A DNA stretch of 64,000 nucleotides from Thauera chlorobenzoica (GTDB lineage Bacteria > Pseudomonadota > Gammaproteobacteria > Burkholderiales > Rhodocyclaceae). A program made the position numbers and the translations under genes. The notes under the pieces were generated by a model that was not told the origin of the DNA, ran no database searches, and saw only the letters and a program-made list of their open reading frames with translations. Below are positions 8,960 to 17,986 of the stretch, piece after piece. Positions within the stretch are counted from its first letter, which is position 1. The number at the start of each line of letters is the position of its first letter. The stretch is taken from assembly GCF_001922305.1 (NCBI RefSeq), contig NZ_CP018839.1, positions 1,488,001-1,552,000 of the forward strand, read 5' to 3'.

Positions 8960-9397
8960 GTGTTTCGTCACTTACTTTGTCCGCTTGACGGCTCGCCTCT
9001 TTCCGGCCGCGCCATCGAGAAGGCCGTGGCGCTCGCGCGCGAGATTGGCGCCGAGCTCACGTTCTTCTATGCCAAATCCGATCCCGGAACCTTGCTTTAC
9101 GGTGAATCGGAGTTGTCGCGGGTGATGGATCCCGAGGGCTACGCCGCACGTGCCGAAGCGCATGCAAGGTCGATTCTGTCTGAGGCGCTGGCGGCGGCGG
9201 AGGGCGTCCGCTGCCAGGCGATCGCGGTGAGTGCGGGCGAACCCTACGAAGCAATCATCGCAACGGCCGAACAGAAATGCTGTGACCTGATTGTGATGGC
9301 CTCGCACGGGTATCGGGGGGTAAAGGGGCTGTTGCTCGGATCGCAGACCCAAAAGGTTCTGCTCCATTCCAAGCTTCCGGTCCTCGTTTATCGCTGA
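8960..9397 (+). CDS. Universal stress protein (single UspA domain)
   Basis: 145 residues, the usual length of a single-domain UspA protein. The N-terminal strand reads [20 protein letters not shown] and the C-terminal part has the nucleotide-binding pattern G-x2-G-x9-G-S ([15 protein letters not shown]), so it is probably an ATP-binding type. I take the GTG at 8960, which has GGAG at a good distance; the frame stays open upstream but overlaps the end of the permease gene. Only 19 bases separate it from the permease stop, so it is probably the last gene of that operon. Cytoplasmic; role in stress adaptation is inferred from family. Confidence 0.85.
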   Translation: MFRHLLCPLDGSPLSGRAIEKAVALAREIGAELTFFYAKSDPGTLLYGESELSRVMDPEGYAARAEAHARSILSEALAAAEGVRCQAIAVSAGEPYEAIIATAEQKCCDLIVMASHGYRGVKGLLLGSQTQKVLLHSKLPVLVYR

Positions 9398-9516
9398 ACC
9401 GTAGGCGCTCCGGCCCGGCCGCCAAAAATACGCTGAGCGCGAAGTTCGCCGTGCTGAAGAGCGGCGGATCGGCCGACCCCGGTCGCCGGGCGCAAGAAAA
9501 ACACTCTGGAGCAAGC

Positions 9517-10278
9517 ATGAAGATCCTGATCCCTGTCAAACGCGTGGTCGACTACAACGTCAAGGTGCGCGTGAAGGCCGACGGCAGCGGCGTGGACATC
9601 GCCAACGTCAAGATGAGCATGAACCCGTTCGACGAGATCGCGGTGGAAGAGGCGGTGCGGCTGAAGGAAGCCGGCGTGGCGACCGAAGTGGTGGCGGTCA
9701 CCTGCGGCATCGGCGCGTGCCAGGAGACCCTGCGCGCGGCGATGGCGATCGGTGCCGACCGCGGCATCCTGGTCGAGTGTGGTGAGCTGAGCGACGTCGA
9801 GCTGCAGCCGCTGGCGGTGGCCAAGCTGCTGAAGGCGGTGTGCGACAAGGAAACGCCGAACCTGGTGATCTGCGGCAAGCAGGCGATCGACGACGACGCC
9901 AACCAGACCGGGCAGATGCTGGCGGCGCTGGCGGGCTGGCCGCAGGCGACCTTCGCCTCGAAACTGGTGCTCGAAGGCGGCCGTGCGCAGGTCACACGCG
10001 AGATCGACGGCGGGCTGGAAACCCTGTCGGTGAGCCTGCCGGCGGTGGTCAGCACCGACCTGCGCCTCAACGAGCCGCGCTACGCCACTCTCCCCAACAT
10101 CATGAAGGCGAAGAAAAAGCCGCTCGACACGGTCAAGCCGGCCGAGCTGGGCGTCGATGTGGCGCCGCGCCTCACCACGCTGAGCGTGTCCGAGCCGCCC
10201 AAGCGCAGCGCGGGCGAGCGCGTCGCCGACGTCGCGCAGCTGGTCGACAAACTGAAGAACGTAGCGAAGGTGATCTGA
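9517..10278 (+). CDS. etfB: Electron transfer flavoprotein beta subunit
   Basis: 253 residues, normal for EtfB. Begins [20 protein letters not shown], continues with [16 protein letters not shown] and the conserved [29 protein letters not shown] segment (which includes the AMP-binding region and the dehydrogenase-contacting loop). With EtfA it carries electrons from acyl-CoA and related dehydrogenases to the ETF:quinone oxidoreductase. The ATG at 9517 has TGGAG upstream; an in-frame extension to 9451 lacks conserved sequence. etfA follows after an unusual 144-base gap filled with hairpins. Confidence 0.96.
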   Translation: MKILIPVKRVVDYNVKVRVKADGSGVDIANVKMSMNPFDEIAVEEAVRLKEAGVATEVVAVTCGIGACQETLRAAMAIGADRGILVECGELSDVELQPLAVAKLLKAVCDKETPNLVICGKQAIDDDANQTGQMLAALAGWPQATFASKLVLEGGRAQVTREIDGGLETLSVSLPAVVSTDLRLNEPRYATLPNIMKAKKKPLDTVKPAELGVDVAPRLTTLSVSEPPKRSAGERVADVAQLVDKLKNVAKVI

Positions 10279-10304
10279 GATGACGACCCCCATATTTTCA
10301 TGGA

Positions 10305-10415
10305 GGGCCGGCTTTGCACAGCCGGCCCGTTCCGCAGGCGTGGAGCTTTGCTCCACGAATTCCCTGCTCCACCCCCCCAAGGGGGCGGACACCCTCCTTG
10401 GGGCGGCCCGGCGGA
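10305..10415. repeat. Hairpin-rich intergenic element between etfB and etfA
   Basis: Three hairpins in a row. First: GGGCCGGCT (10305-10313) pairs with AGCCGGCCC (10320-10328). Second: CGTGGAGC (10339-10346) pairs with GCTCCACG (10350-10357) around TTT. Third: a C-run/G-run palindrome (about 10371-10386) followed by CCTCCTTGGGG near 10394-10403. The right end runs into GCGGAGG, which serves as the ribosome-binding site of etfA. The arrangement looks like a mobile intergenic mosaic repeat of the kind found in many copies in betaproteobacterial genomes; a shorter relative (GGCTTTGCAC loop) occurs near 34468. Confidence 0.6.
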
Positions 10416-10422
10416 GGATGTC

Positions 10423-11370
10423 ATGACCATTCTCGTCATTGCCGAACACGACAACCATTCGATCAAGGCCGCCACCCTCAACACCGTGAGCGCGGCGGCG
10501 AAGCTGGGCACGCTGCTGGCAGCGGACATCCACGTCCTGGTGGCCGGTGCCGGCTGCGGCGCGGCGGCCGAGGCGGCGGCGAAGATCGCCGGCGTGGCCA
10601 AGCTGCGGGTGTGCGATGCGCCGCACTACGAGGCGCAGACCGCGGAGAACGTCGCCGAGCTGGTGCAGGGGCTGGCCGGCGACTACAGCCACGTCCTCGT
10701 GCCGGCCACCTCGGCGGGCAAGAACATGCTGCCGCGGGTGGCGGCGCTGCTCGACGTTGCCCAGATCAGCGACATCGTCGCGATCGAATCGGCCGACACC
10801 TTCGTGCGTCCGATCTACGCCGGCAACGCGCTGGCCACGGTGAAGAGCGCCGATGCGATCAAGCTCATCACCGTGCGCACCACCGCGTTCGATGCCGCGG
10901 GCGAGGGGAGTGCCGCCCCGGTCGAGGCGGTCGCCGCTGCAGCCGACCTGGGCGTTGCCGCCCTCGTCGGGCGCGAGATCACCAAGAGCGCCCGCCCCGA
11001 GCTGGGAGCGGCGAAGATCATCGTCTCCGGCGGTCGCGGCCTGGGCAGCGGCGAGAACTACCACGCCCTGCTCGAGCCGCTCGCCGACAAGCTCGGTGCC
11101 GCGCTCGGCGCCAGCCGCGCCGCGGTCGATGCCGGCTACGTGCCCAACGACTACCAGGTCGGCCAGACCGGCAAGATCGTCGCCCCCCAGCTCTACATCG
11201 CGGTCGGCATTTCGGGCGCGATCCAGCACCTGGCCGGGATGAAGGACTCGAAGGTGATCGTGGCGATCAACAAGGACCCCGAAGCGCCGATCTTCCAGGT
11301 CGCCGACTACGGCCTGGTGGGCGACCTGTTCGAGACCGTCCCCGAACTGGCGGCAGCGATTGCACGGTAG
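10423..11370 (+). CDS. etfA: Electron transfer flavoprotein alpha subunit
   Basis: 315 residues, typical of EtfA. The C-terminal FAD domain shows the conserved [35 protein letters not shown] and [21 protein letters not shown] regions that hold FAD. Forms the heterodimer with EtfB encoded just upstream. The ATG at 10423 is preceded by GGAGG; the frame remains open back to 10300, but that part is encoded by the hairpin element and has no family similarity. The stop is followed by about 215 bases before pntAA. Confidence 0.96.
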   Translation: MTILVIAEHDNHSIKAATLNTVSAAAKLGTLLAADIHVLVAGAGCGAAAEAAAKIAGVAKLRVCDAPHYEAQTAENVAELVQGLAGDYSHVLVPATSAGKNMLPRVAALLDVAQISDIVAIESADTFVRPIYAGNALATVKSADAIKLITVRTTAFDAAGEGSAAPVEAVAAAADLGVAALVGREITKSARPELGAAKIIVSGGRGLGSGENYHALLEPLADKLGAALGASRAAVDAGYVPNDYQVGQTGKIVAPQLYIAVGISGAIQHLAGMKDSKVIVAINKDPEAPIFQVADYGLVGDLFETVPELAAAIAR

Positions 11371-11585
11371 CCCGGGGGCGGGATGCCCGAAGCCATACGT
11401 TCATGAAGTGTCATCCGGCGGCGCTTGCCACTCCTTCTCCTCCCGCGCCGCCATTTTTGGCCGGTTCATCGGATTGACCGGTGAACCGGCCGCTTTCTCT
11501 GTTGTGCAACCAGCATATTTGTCCGTCGCACCCGCGCTGCCCGCTCCCCAGGCTGTGCGGCCCTCGGCATGAAAGGAAACAGGCG

Positions 11586-12710
11586 ATGCCATTGACGATA
11601 GGAATACCGACTGAAGTTGTAGTGGGCGAGCGCCGCCTGTGCGTGGTACCGGATGTGGTCCGAAAATATCGGGAGCTCGGCGCCCAGCTGCTGATGCAAT
11701 CCGGCGCCGGCGTATCTGCCCATCTCGGTGACGACATGTTCGCCGACGTCCGTTTCGCCGCGAGTGCGGGCGAGGTGTTTGCGGCCGCCGATGTCGTACT
11801 GTGCGTGCAGCCTCCCCGCACGGAGTCCATTGCGGCGATGAAGCCAGGCAGCGTTCTACTGGGCCTGCTGCAGCCGTGGTCGAGCGAGGAGCGCGTCCGG
11901 CTGTTCATGGAGCGGGGCATCACCGCCTTCGCGATGGAGCTTCTGCCGCGCATCTCGCGCGCGCAGAGCATGGATATCCTGTCGAGTCAGGGGGCGGTCG
12001 CCGGCTACGAGTGCGCGCTGATCGCCGCCGACCATAGCCCGAAGTTCTTCCCGATGCTCACCTACGCGGCCGGTACGATCCGCCCGGCGAAGGTGCTCGT
12101 GATCGGCGCCGGAGTCGCGGGGCTGCAGGCGATCGCCACCGCGCGGCGTATCGGCGCGATGGTCGAGGCCTATGACGTGCGCCCCGAGACGCGCGAGCAG
12201 GTCGAGTCGCTCGGCGCCAAGTTCATCGACACCGGCGTCGCCGCGGCGGGCAGCGGCGGCTACGCGCGCGAGCTGACCGACGAGGAGAAGGCGAAGCAGG
12301 CCGAACGCCTGGCCAGGGCGGTGGCGCAGTGCGACGCGCTGATCACCACCGCGGCGCTGCCCGGGCGGCCGGCGCCGCGCATCATCGGCGCGGACATGAT
12401 CGCGCGCATGAAGCCCGGTGCGGTGGTCGTCGATATGGCGGCCGACACCGGCGGCAACGTCGAAGGCACGGTGGCCGGCGACAAGGTGTGGATCAACGAC
12501 GTGCTCGTGATCGGCCCCACCCACATTCCCAGCCGCATGCCGGTGCATGCGTCGGAGATGCTCGCCAAGAACCTGTTCAACTTCATTTCGCCCTTCATCC
12601 GCGACGGCGCGCTGGCGCTCGACTGGGAAGACGAAGTGATTTCCGGCAGCTGCCTCACCCACGCCGGCGAAATCCGCCACCCCGGGGTGAAGCAGGCGCT
12701 CGGCCTGTAA
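11586..12710 (+). CDS. pntAA: NAD(P) transhydrogenase, NAD-binding subunit alpha part 1
   Basis: 374 residues, the size of the soluble domain I subunit in organisms where the alpha chain is split. It starts MPLTIGIPTEVVVGERR, has the RQD-loop region and the dinucleotide fold VLVIGAGVAGLQAIATARRIGA followed by YDVRPETREQVESLGAKF, and binds NAD(H). Together with PntAB and PntB it couples proton flow to hydride transfer between NADH and NADP+. The ATG at 11586 has AAAGGAAAC upstream; a 35-codon in-frame extension has no family similarity. It is followed at 14 bases by pntAB. Confidence 0.96.
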   Translation: MPLTIGIPTEVVVGERRLCVVPDVVRKYRELGAQLLMQSGAGVSAHLGDDMFADVRFAASAGEVFAAADVVLCVQPPRTESIAAMKPGSVLLGLLQPWSSEERVRLFMERGITAFAMELLPRISRAQSMDILSSQGAVAGYECALIAADHSPKFFPMLTYAAGTIRPAKVLVIGAGVAGLQAIATARRIGAMVEAYDVRPETREQVESLGAKFIDTGVAAAGSGGYARELTDEEKAKQAERLARAVAQCDALITTAALPGRPAPRIIGADMIARMKPGAVVVDMAADTGGNVEGTVAGDKVWINDVLVIGPTHIPSRMPVHASEMLAKNLFNFISPFIRDGALALDWEDEVISGSCLTHAGEIRHPGVKQALGL

Positions 12711-12724
12711 CGGAGGATTCAGAC

Positions 12725-13030
12725 ATGGATGGCTTTACCGCACTGTACATTTTCATGCTGGCCGCATTCACCGGGTACGAGGTGATCTCGCGCGTGCCGG
12801 TGATCCTGCATACGCCGCTGATGTCGGGCTCGAATTTCGTGCACGGCGTGGTGCTGATCGGGGCGATGGTCGCGCTCGGCCATGCCGATCCGGAAGACCC
12901 GGTGCAACTGGCGATCGGTTTCGTCGCCGTATTCCTGGGCGCGGCCAATGCCGCGGGCGGTTACATCGTCACCGAACGGATGCTGGGCATGTTCAAGGCC
13001 GGCGGCCGCAAGCAAGGAGGCGCGCAATGA
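12725..13030 (+). CDS. pntAB: NAD(P) transhydrogenase subunit alpha part 2 (membrane)
   Basis: 101 residues, with three transmembrane helices (about 5-22, 35-55, 60-85) as expected of the small membrane subunit. Conserved features include ALYIFMLAAFTGYEVISRVP and the TPLMSGSNFVHG segment. The 3' end overlaps pntB in the ATGA arrangement (13027-13030), a sign of translational coupling and a fixed subunit ratio. A GGAGG motif lies 6-10 bases before the start. Confidence 0.95.
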   Translation: MDGFTALYIFMLAAFTGYEVISRVPVILHTPLMSGSNFVHGVVLIGAMVALGHADPEDPVQLAIGFVAVFLGAANAAGGYIVTERMLGMFKAGGRKQGGAQ

Positions 13031-14406
13031 CGTCGAACTGGTTCGTGAACATGGCGTATTTCGTCGTCGCGGTGGTGTTCATCCTCGGCCTCAAGGCGAT
13101 GGCTTCGCCGGTGAGCGCGCGCCGCGGCATCGTGTGGGCGGGCTTCGCCATGGTCGGCGCCACGGTGGTGACCTTCTTCACCCCGGGGCTGCACAACGTC
13201 GGCCTGATGGTGCTGGCGATCGTGCTCGGCGGTGGGGTCGCCTGGTACAGCGGCAAGATCGTCAAGATGACCGACATGCCGCAGATGGTGGCGATCTACA
13301 ACGGCATGGGCGGCGGCGCCGCGGCGGGGATCGCCGCGATCGAGCTGGTGCGCGGCGTGCCTCACGACGGCGTCACCTCCACGCTGCTGGCGCTGGGCGC
13401 GATCATCGGTGCGGTGGCCTTCTCCGGTTCGTGCGTGGCGTTCGCCAAGCTGCAGGGCCTGATGACCAAGGCGATCCGCCTGCGAGCGCAGAACAACGTC
13501 AATTTCTTCCTCACCCTGGCGACGTTTGGGGTGGGCCTCACCGTGGCCTACGCCGACGCCCCGGGCGGCTTCGAGATCTTCCTCTTCTTCGCCCTTGCGC
13601 TGGCGCTGGGGGTGGTGCTGGTGATGCCGATCGGCGGTGCCGACATGCCGGTGGTGATCTCGCTCTTGAACGCCTTCACCGGCCTGGCGGTGGGCTTCAA
13701 GGGCTTCGTCATCGGCAACCCGGCGCTGATCGTGGCCGGCATCGTGGTCGGCGCCTCGGGCATGCTGCTCACCCAGTTGATGGCGAAAGCGATGAACCGG
13801 CCGATCAAGAACATCATCTTCGCTCCGCTCACCGGCGCCGCGGCTGAAGGCGGCGAGGCGGTCGAAGGCACGATGCGCGAGCTCTCCGCGATGGATGCGG
13901 CGGCGCTGATGCGCTACGGGCAGAAAGTCATCATCGTGCCGGGCTACGGTATGGCGGTGGCCGGCGCCCAGCACAAAGTGTGGGAGATGGCGCAACTGCT
14001 CGAAGAAGGCGGCGTCGAGGTGGCGTTCGCGATCCACCCGATCGCCGGCCGCATGCCCGGCCACATGAACGTGCTGCTCGCCGAAGCCGGAGTGCCCTAC
14101 GACAAGATCTTCGATCTGGAGGAGATCAACGCCGACTTCGCCCAGGCCGACGTGGCGCTGGTGATCGGCGCCAACGACGTGGTGAACCCGGTGGCGCGCA
14201 CCGACAAGTCGAGCCCGATCTACGGCATGCCGATCCTCAACGCCGACCTCGCGCAGAATGTCATCGTGGTCAAGCGCGGCAAGGGCGCGGGCTACTCGGG
14301 GATCGAGAACGCGCTGTTCTACAAGGACAACTGCCGCATGCTGTACGGCAGCGCGCAGGAGGCGATCGGGCAGGTGATCCAGCACGTCAAGGCGCTGGAG
14401 GTCTGA
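13027..14406 (+). CDS. pntB: NAD(P) transhydrogenase subunit beta
   Basis: 459 residues. The N-terminal two thirds are membrane helices (domain II, proton channel) and the C-terminal part from about residue 290 is the NADP(H)-binding domain III with IIVPGYGMAVAGAQHKVWEM, VAFAIHPIAGRMPGHMNVLL and GANDVVNPVARTDKSSPIYG, all family signatures. Completes the three-gene pntAA-pntAB-pntB operon. With EtfBA next door the segment is devoted to redox balancing, plausibly serving fatty-acid or aromatic degradation. Confidence 0.96.
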   Translation: MTSNWFVNMAYFVVAVVFILGLKAMASPVSARRGIVWAGFAMVGATVVTFFTPGLHNVGLMVLAIVLGGGVAWYSGKIVKMTDMPQMVAIYNGMGGGAAAGIAAIELVRGVPHDGVTSTLLALGAIIGAVAFSGSCVAFAKLQGLMTKAIRLRAQNNVNFFLTLATFGVGLTVAYADAPGGFEIFLFFALALALGVVLVMPIGGADMPVVISLLNAFTGLAVGFKGFVIGNPALIVAGIVVGASGMLLTQLMAKAMNRPIKNIIFAPLTGAAAEGGEAVEGTMRELSAMDAAALMRYGQKVIIVPGYGMAVAGAQHKVWEMAQLLEEGGVEVAFAIHPIAGRMPGHMNVLLAEAGVPYDKIFDLEEINADFAQADVALVIGANDVVNPVARTDKSSPIYGMPILNADLAQNVIVVKRGKGAGYSGIENALFYKDNCRMLYGSAQEAIGQVIQHVKALEV

Positions 14407-14552
14407 GCAAGGAGGGGCGAACCGAGAGCATTCGAGGTACTGCCGGGGGCATTGTCTTGGTAGCCGTGGCGTTCTGCACGGCCGGCAGGCGGTGACGGTG
14501 CAGGCGTCGCGGGGTAGCATCGGTCCTGCCCGCCACCCCTTCTGCCGTTGTC

Positions 14553-14600
14553 GGGGGTAGCCCTCGATGCCCCCCTGCGGATGCCCGCTCGTGCAGGGGG
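14553..14600 (+). promoter_or_regulatory. Two mutually exclusive hairpins upstream of macrodomain gene
   Basis: GGGGG at 14553-14557 can pair with the C-run at 14570-14574, or the same C-run as part of CCCCCTGC (14571-14578) can pair with GCAGGGGG (14593-14600). The two structures cannot form together and sit about 26 bases before the start of the macrodomain gene. An attenuator-like leader is possible; in GC-rich DNA such pairings also arise by chance. Confidence 0.25.
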
Positions 14601-14626
14601 ACTCTCGCATCTGTGGAGACCGCATC

Positions 14627-15145
14627 ATGACAACCTTGCTCCGGGCCATCCAGGCCGACATCACCACCCTCGCCGTCGATGCCATCGTCAACGCCGCGAA
14701 CACCTCCCTGCTCGGCGGTGGCGGGGTCGATGGGGCGATCCACCGCGCCGCGGGGCCGGAGCTGCTCGCCGCCTGCCGCCCGCTCGGCGGTTGTCCGACC
14801 GGGGAGGCGCGCCTGACCCCGGGTTTTCGCCTGCCGGCGCGCTTCGTGATCCACACCGTCGGTCCGGTGTGGCACGGTGGCGGTGGCGGGGAGGCCGCGC
14901 TGCTCGCTTCCTGCTACCGGCATGTGGTCGAGCTCGCGGTCGCCGCCGGGGTGCGCTCGCTCGCCTTTCCGGCGATCAGCACCGGCGTCTACGGCTATCC
15001 GGTGGAGGCGGCCGCGCGCATCGCGGTCGATACCGTGCGCGCGGCGACGGCGGCGCAGGATACGGTGCGTGAAGTCGTGTTCTGCTGCTTCTCGGCGGCC
15101 GACCGGCGGATCTACGAAGCCCTGCTCGGGGCCGCCGCGGCCTGA
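14627..15145 (+). CDS. Macrodomain O-acetyl-ADP-ribose deacetylase-like protein
   Basis: 172 residues, a stand-alone macrodomain. It shows the classic elements: [33 protein letters not shown] (ADP-ribose pocket with the Asn-Ala-Ala-Asn motif near residues 26-29 and the GGGVDGAIH loop), then [16 protein letters not shown] and [12 protein letters not shown]. This pattern matches the MacroD/YmdB group, which hydrolyses O-acetyl-ADP-ribose and mono-ADP-ribosyl groups. I chose the ATG at 14627, after GTGGAGA; the frame extends to 14567 without similarity. It stands alone, convergent with prs. Confidence 0.92.
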   Translation: MTTLLRAIQADITTLAVDAIVNAANTSLLGGGGVDGAIHRAAGPELLAACRPLGGCPTGEARLTPGFRLPARFVIHTVGPVWHGGGGGEAALLASCYRHVVELAVAAGVRSLAFPAISTGVYGYPVEAAARIAVDTVRAATAAQDTVREVVFCCFSAADRRIYEALLGAAAA

Positions 15146-15155
15146 GTTGCGGGCG

Positions 15156-16100
15156 CTATTCGAACAGCGCGCCCACGCTCTGGCCGCTGTGGATGCGTTC
15201 GATCGCGGCGGCGAAGAGCGGGGCGACGTCGAGCACGGTGAGCTTGTCGAGGCGCTTTTCCGCCGGCAGGTGGACGGTGTTGGTGACGACGATGGAGTCG
15301 AGCGCCGCCTCGCGCAGGCGTTCGATCGCCGGGCCGCACAGCACGCCGTGGGTGGCGGCGGCGTGGATGCTGCGCGCGCCGGCGGCGTGCAGGGTGGCGA
15401 TCGAGGACAGCAGGGTGCCGCCGGTGGCGATCTCGTCCTCGAAGATCACCGCGTCGCGGCCGGCGACTTCGCCCACCACGTGGCCCTGCTTCACCGCGGT
15501 GTCCGATACCCGGCGCTTGTCGATGATCGCCAGCGGAATGCCGAGCGCTTCGGAGAAGCGCCCGGCGCGCTTGGCGCCGCCGGCGTCGGTGGCGACCGCG
15601 ACCATCTGCGCCAGGTCGTGGCGGTTGCGGAAATGCTCGGCGATGATCGACACCGCGGTCAGGTGGTCCACCGGCACGCTGAAGAAGCCGTGCACCTGGT
15701 CGGCGTGCAGGTCCATGGTGAGCACGCGGTCGGCGCCGGCGGTGTGCAGCAGGTCGGCGATCAGCCGCCCGGTGATGGAGATCCGCGGCGCGTCCTTCTT
15801 GTCCGAGCGCGCGTAGGAGTAATAGGGGATCACCGCGGTGATGCGCTGCGCCGATGCGCTGCGCAGCGCATCGAGCGTGATCAGCAGCTCCATGATGTGC
15901 TCGCTGACCGGCTCGGTGAACGACTGCACGACGAAGACGTCGCGTTCGCGCACGTTTTCCCGCACCTGGACGCGCAGGTTGTCGTTGGAAAAGCGCGAGA
16001 TGTCGAGTGCGCCCGGGCGCAGGCCGAGGCGCTGGCTGATGTCGCCGGCGAGTTCGCGGCTGGCGTTGCAGGCGAAGATCTGGAGTCCGTGCTTGATCAT
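15156..16100 (-). CDS. prs: Ribose-phosphate pyrophosphokinase (divergent PRPP synthetase)
   Basis: 314 residues. Makes phosphoribosyl pyrophosphate from ribose 5-phosphate and ATP. Recognisable parts are FSNDNLRVQVRENVRERDVF, the ATP-binding VIPYYSYARSDKKDAPRISI, the metal site MDLHADQVHGFF, and ATGGTLL in the ribose-phosphate loop. Several canonical motifs differ from the housekeeping enzyme: the flexible loop reads VATDAGGAKRAGRFSEAL where one expects SPDVGGVVRAR, and the PRPP loop reads EDEIATGGT instead of DDMVDTGGT. The neighbours are not ispE or rplY, the usual company of the main prs. It is therefore probably a second PRPP synthetase. AGGAGG precedes the ATG. Confidence 0.85.
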   Translation of the reverse strand: MIKHGLQIFACNASRELAGDISQRLGLRPGALDISRFSNDNLRVQVRENVRERDVFVVQSFTEPVSEHIMELLITLDALRSASAQRITAVIPYYSYARSDKKDAPRISITGRLIADLLHTAGADRVLTMDLHADQVHGFFSVPVDHLTAVSIIAEHFRNRHDLAQMVAVATDAGGAKRAGRFSEALGIPLAIIDKRRVSDTAVKQGHVVGEVAGRDAVIFEDEIATGGTLLSSIATLHAAGARSIHAAATHGVLCGPAIERLREAALDSIVVTNTVHLPAEKRLDKLTVLDVAPLFAAAIERIHSGQSVGALFE

Positions 16101-16140
16101 CGGTCGAGGCCTCCTGTCGTGCCGGGGTGGCTGCGGGCGC

Positions 16141-17361
16141 TCAAGAATAGAGCAGGAAGGGGCGGCGCGTCTCGTCCCAGGCGGCTTCGTCGGCGCGGGC
16201 GGGCGCATCGAGATCGGCGGGGACGGCGGCGGCATCGTCCACCCATTCGCGCAGCAGCGGGGAGCCGTTGATGAGGTCGATCGGGAGGCGGTCGAACTCG
16301 TACTCGTAGGCGAACTCGCGCCACAGCGGGTAGCCGGGATGGAGCGCGCGGATCGCCTTGAAGGCGAGCGCCTGCAGGCGCCAGGGGCGGAACGCGGCGT
16401 GGTCGTAGTGCGCCGGATCCTCGACGTGGAGCTGCACGCCGCGGCACAGGCGCCCGGCGTGCTTGTGGAAGGTGGGCTCGAACCAGCATTCGCGCAGCAC
16501 GCAGCCCTGCAGCCAGTGCGGCGCCAGGCGGCGCATTTCGGCGATCAGGGCGCGCGCGTCGAGATCGGGGGCGCCGAACAGCTCGAGCGGGCGGGTGGTG
16601 CCGCGGCCTTCGGACAGGGTCGTGCCTTCGAGCATCACGGTGCCGGCATAGCAGCGCGCCATCGACAGGTTCGGGGCGTTCGGGCTGGGGTTGATCCAGC
16701 TCCGTGCGCCCAGCGGCCAGCCGTAGCCGGGGGCGGCGGCGGGCTGCCAGCCGTCCATCGGGATCACCGCGCAGTCGACGTCGAGCCGCAGCGTGGCGAC
16801 GAACCAGCGCGCCAGCTCGCCCATCGTCAGGCCGTGGCGCATCGGCAGCGCCCCGGCGCCGACGAAGCTTTCCCAGCCGGCGCGCAGCAGCGTGCCTTCC
16901 ACCGGCCGGCCGGCCGGGTTGGGGCGGTCGAGCACCCATACCGTCTTGCCGTGTTTCGCCGCTTCTTCGAGGACGTAGCGCAGCGTGGTGATGAAGGTGT
17001 AGATGCGGCAGCCGAGGTCCTGCAGGTCGACCAGCAGCACGTCGAACGTGTCCATCATCGCCGCGCTCGGGCGGCGCACTTCGCCGTAGAGGCTGAACAC
17101 CGGGATGCCGTGCGCCGGGTCGACGAAGTCGGCCGACTCGACCATGTTGTCCTGCTTGTCGCCGCGCAGGCCGTGCTGCGGGCCGAAGGCGGCGGTGACG
17201 CGCAGGTCGGGCAGGGCGGCGAGGGCGTCGATCGAGTGGGTGAGCTCGCGCGTCACCGACGCGGGGTGGGCGAGCAGGGCGATGCGGCGACCGGCGAGGG
17301 GGCGGCGCAGCGCCGGGTCTGCGATCAGGCGCTCGAGGCCGAAGCGGATCGACGCAGGCAT
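16141..17361 (-). CDS. DUF1343 protein, probable exo-beta-N-acetylmuramidase NamZ-like
   Basis: 406 residues. DUF1343 hallmarks are present: RFGLERLIADP at the start, LLAHPASVTRELTHSIDAL, FGPQHGLRGDKQDNM, PVFSLYGE, DVLLVDLQDLGCRIYTFITTL and VLDRPNPAGRPVEGTLL. The family includes NamZ (glycoside hydrolase family GH171), which removes N-acetylmuramic acid from the non-reducing end of peptidoglycan fragments. I see no signal peptide, although many members are secreted, so a cytoplasmic role in wall-sugar recycling is possible. The start is only 4 bases from the DOMON-like gene upstream, so the two are probably co-transcribed. Confidence 0.85.
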   Translation of the reverse strand: MPASIRFGLERLIADPALRRPLAGRRIALLAHPASVTRELTHSIDALAALPDLRVTAAFGPQHGLRGDKQDNMVESADFVDPAHGIPVFSLYGEVRRPSAAMMDTFDVLLVDLQDLGCRIYTFITTLRYVLEEAAKHGKTVWVLDRPNPAGRPVEGTLLRAGWESFVGAGALPMRHGLTMGELARWFVATLRLDVDCAVIPMDGWQPAAAPGYGWPLGARSWINPSPNAPNLSMARCYAGTVMLEGTTLSEGRGTTRPLELFGAPDLDARALIAEMRRLAPHWLQGCVLRECWFEPTFHKHAGRLCRGVQLHVEDPAHYDHAAFRPWRLQALAFKAIRALHPGYPLWREFAYEYEFDRLPIDLINGSPLLREWVDDAAAVPADLDAPARADEAAWDETRRPFLLYS

Positions 17362-17365
17362 CGGC

Positions 17366-17986
17366 TCAGCCCGCGTCCCGGTGCGCCGTGGTCAGGCGCA
17401 GGGCGAAGGTTTCGCGGGCGTGGAAGTCGGGCTGGGCGGCGACGTGGCGCACCGCCCAGTATTCGTGCTGCCCGTCCGCGCGCTCGATGACCGCGGCGAG
17501 GCCGACCGGCAGTTCGGTGCCGGCGGGCACCGCGGGCAGCAGCGCGGCGGGGACGTGCGCGGTCAGCGTGAGGCCGTCGCCGTGGCGCGCGCAGCGCAGC
17601 TGCGGTTCGGCACCGGGGCGGAAATCGGCGATGCGCTCGCGCCAGGCGCGGAAGGCGTAGGCCGCCCATTGTCCGGAGGGCGAGAAGTTGAACTCGCGGT
17701 AGCCCTCTTCGCCGGGGACGCCGAGGAAGGCCTCGAAGCAGGTGTGGCGCCACAGCCCGTCGGCGGGGCCGGGCGGCTGCGCGGCGGGGATCTTCAAGGC
17801 GTCGAGGCGGCACTCTTCGAGGCCGAACTCGAACACCGCGCCGCCTTCGGCCGGGGCATACATCGTCGCCAGCACGCGGCCGACCGGACCGCCGCCCGGC
17901 GTGGCCGCATCCGGGCCGAAAGGGTGGGGGCGCAGGCCGACGGTGATGGTCGGAACGCGGGGAGGGGCGTGGTGGGGAAGGCTCAC
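17366..17986 (-). CDS. DOMON-like domain protein
   Basis: 206 residues from a GTG at 17986. The sequence (TITVGLRPHPFGPDAATP, FEFGLEECRLDALKIP, LWRHTCFEAFLGVPGEEGYREFNFSPSGQWAAYAFRAWR) matches the DOMON-like group often placed beside DUF1343/NamZ or murB-type genes; DOMON folds bind haem or sugars, but this branch has no proven function. The frame stays open to an ATG at 18115, but the extra 43 residues are Pro/Arg/Ala-rich and look noncoding. No signal peptide. Adjacent to the NamZ-like gene, hinting at a shared role in handling wall sugars. Confidence 0.7.
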   Translation of the reverse strand: MSLPHHAPPRVPTITVGLRPHPFGPDAATPGGGPVGRVLATMYAPAEGGAVFEFGLEECRLDALKIPAAQPPGPADGLWRHTCFEAFLGVPGEEGYREFNFSPSGQWAAYAFRAWRERIADFRPGAEPQLRCARHGDGLTLTAHVPAALLPAVPAGTELPVGLAAVIERADGQHEYWAVRHVAAQPDFHARETFALRLTTAHRDAG

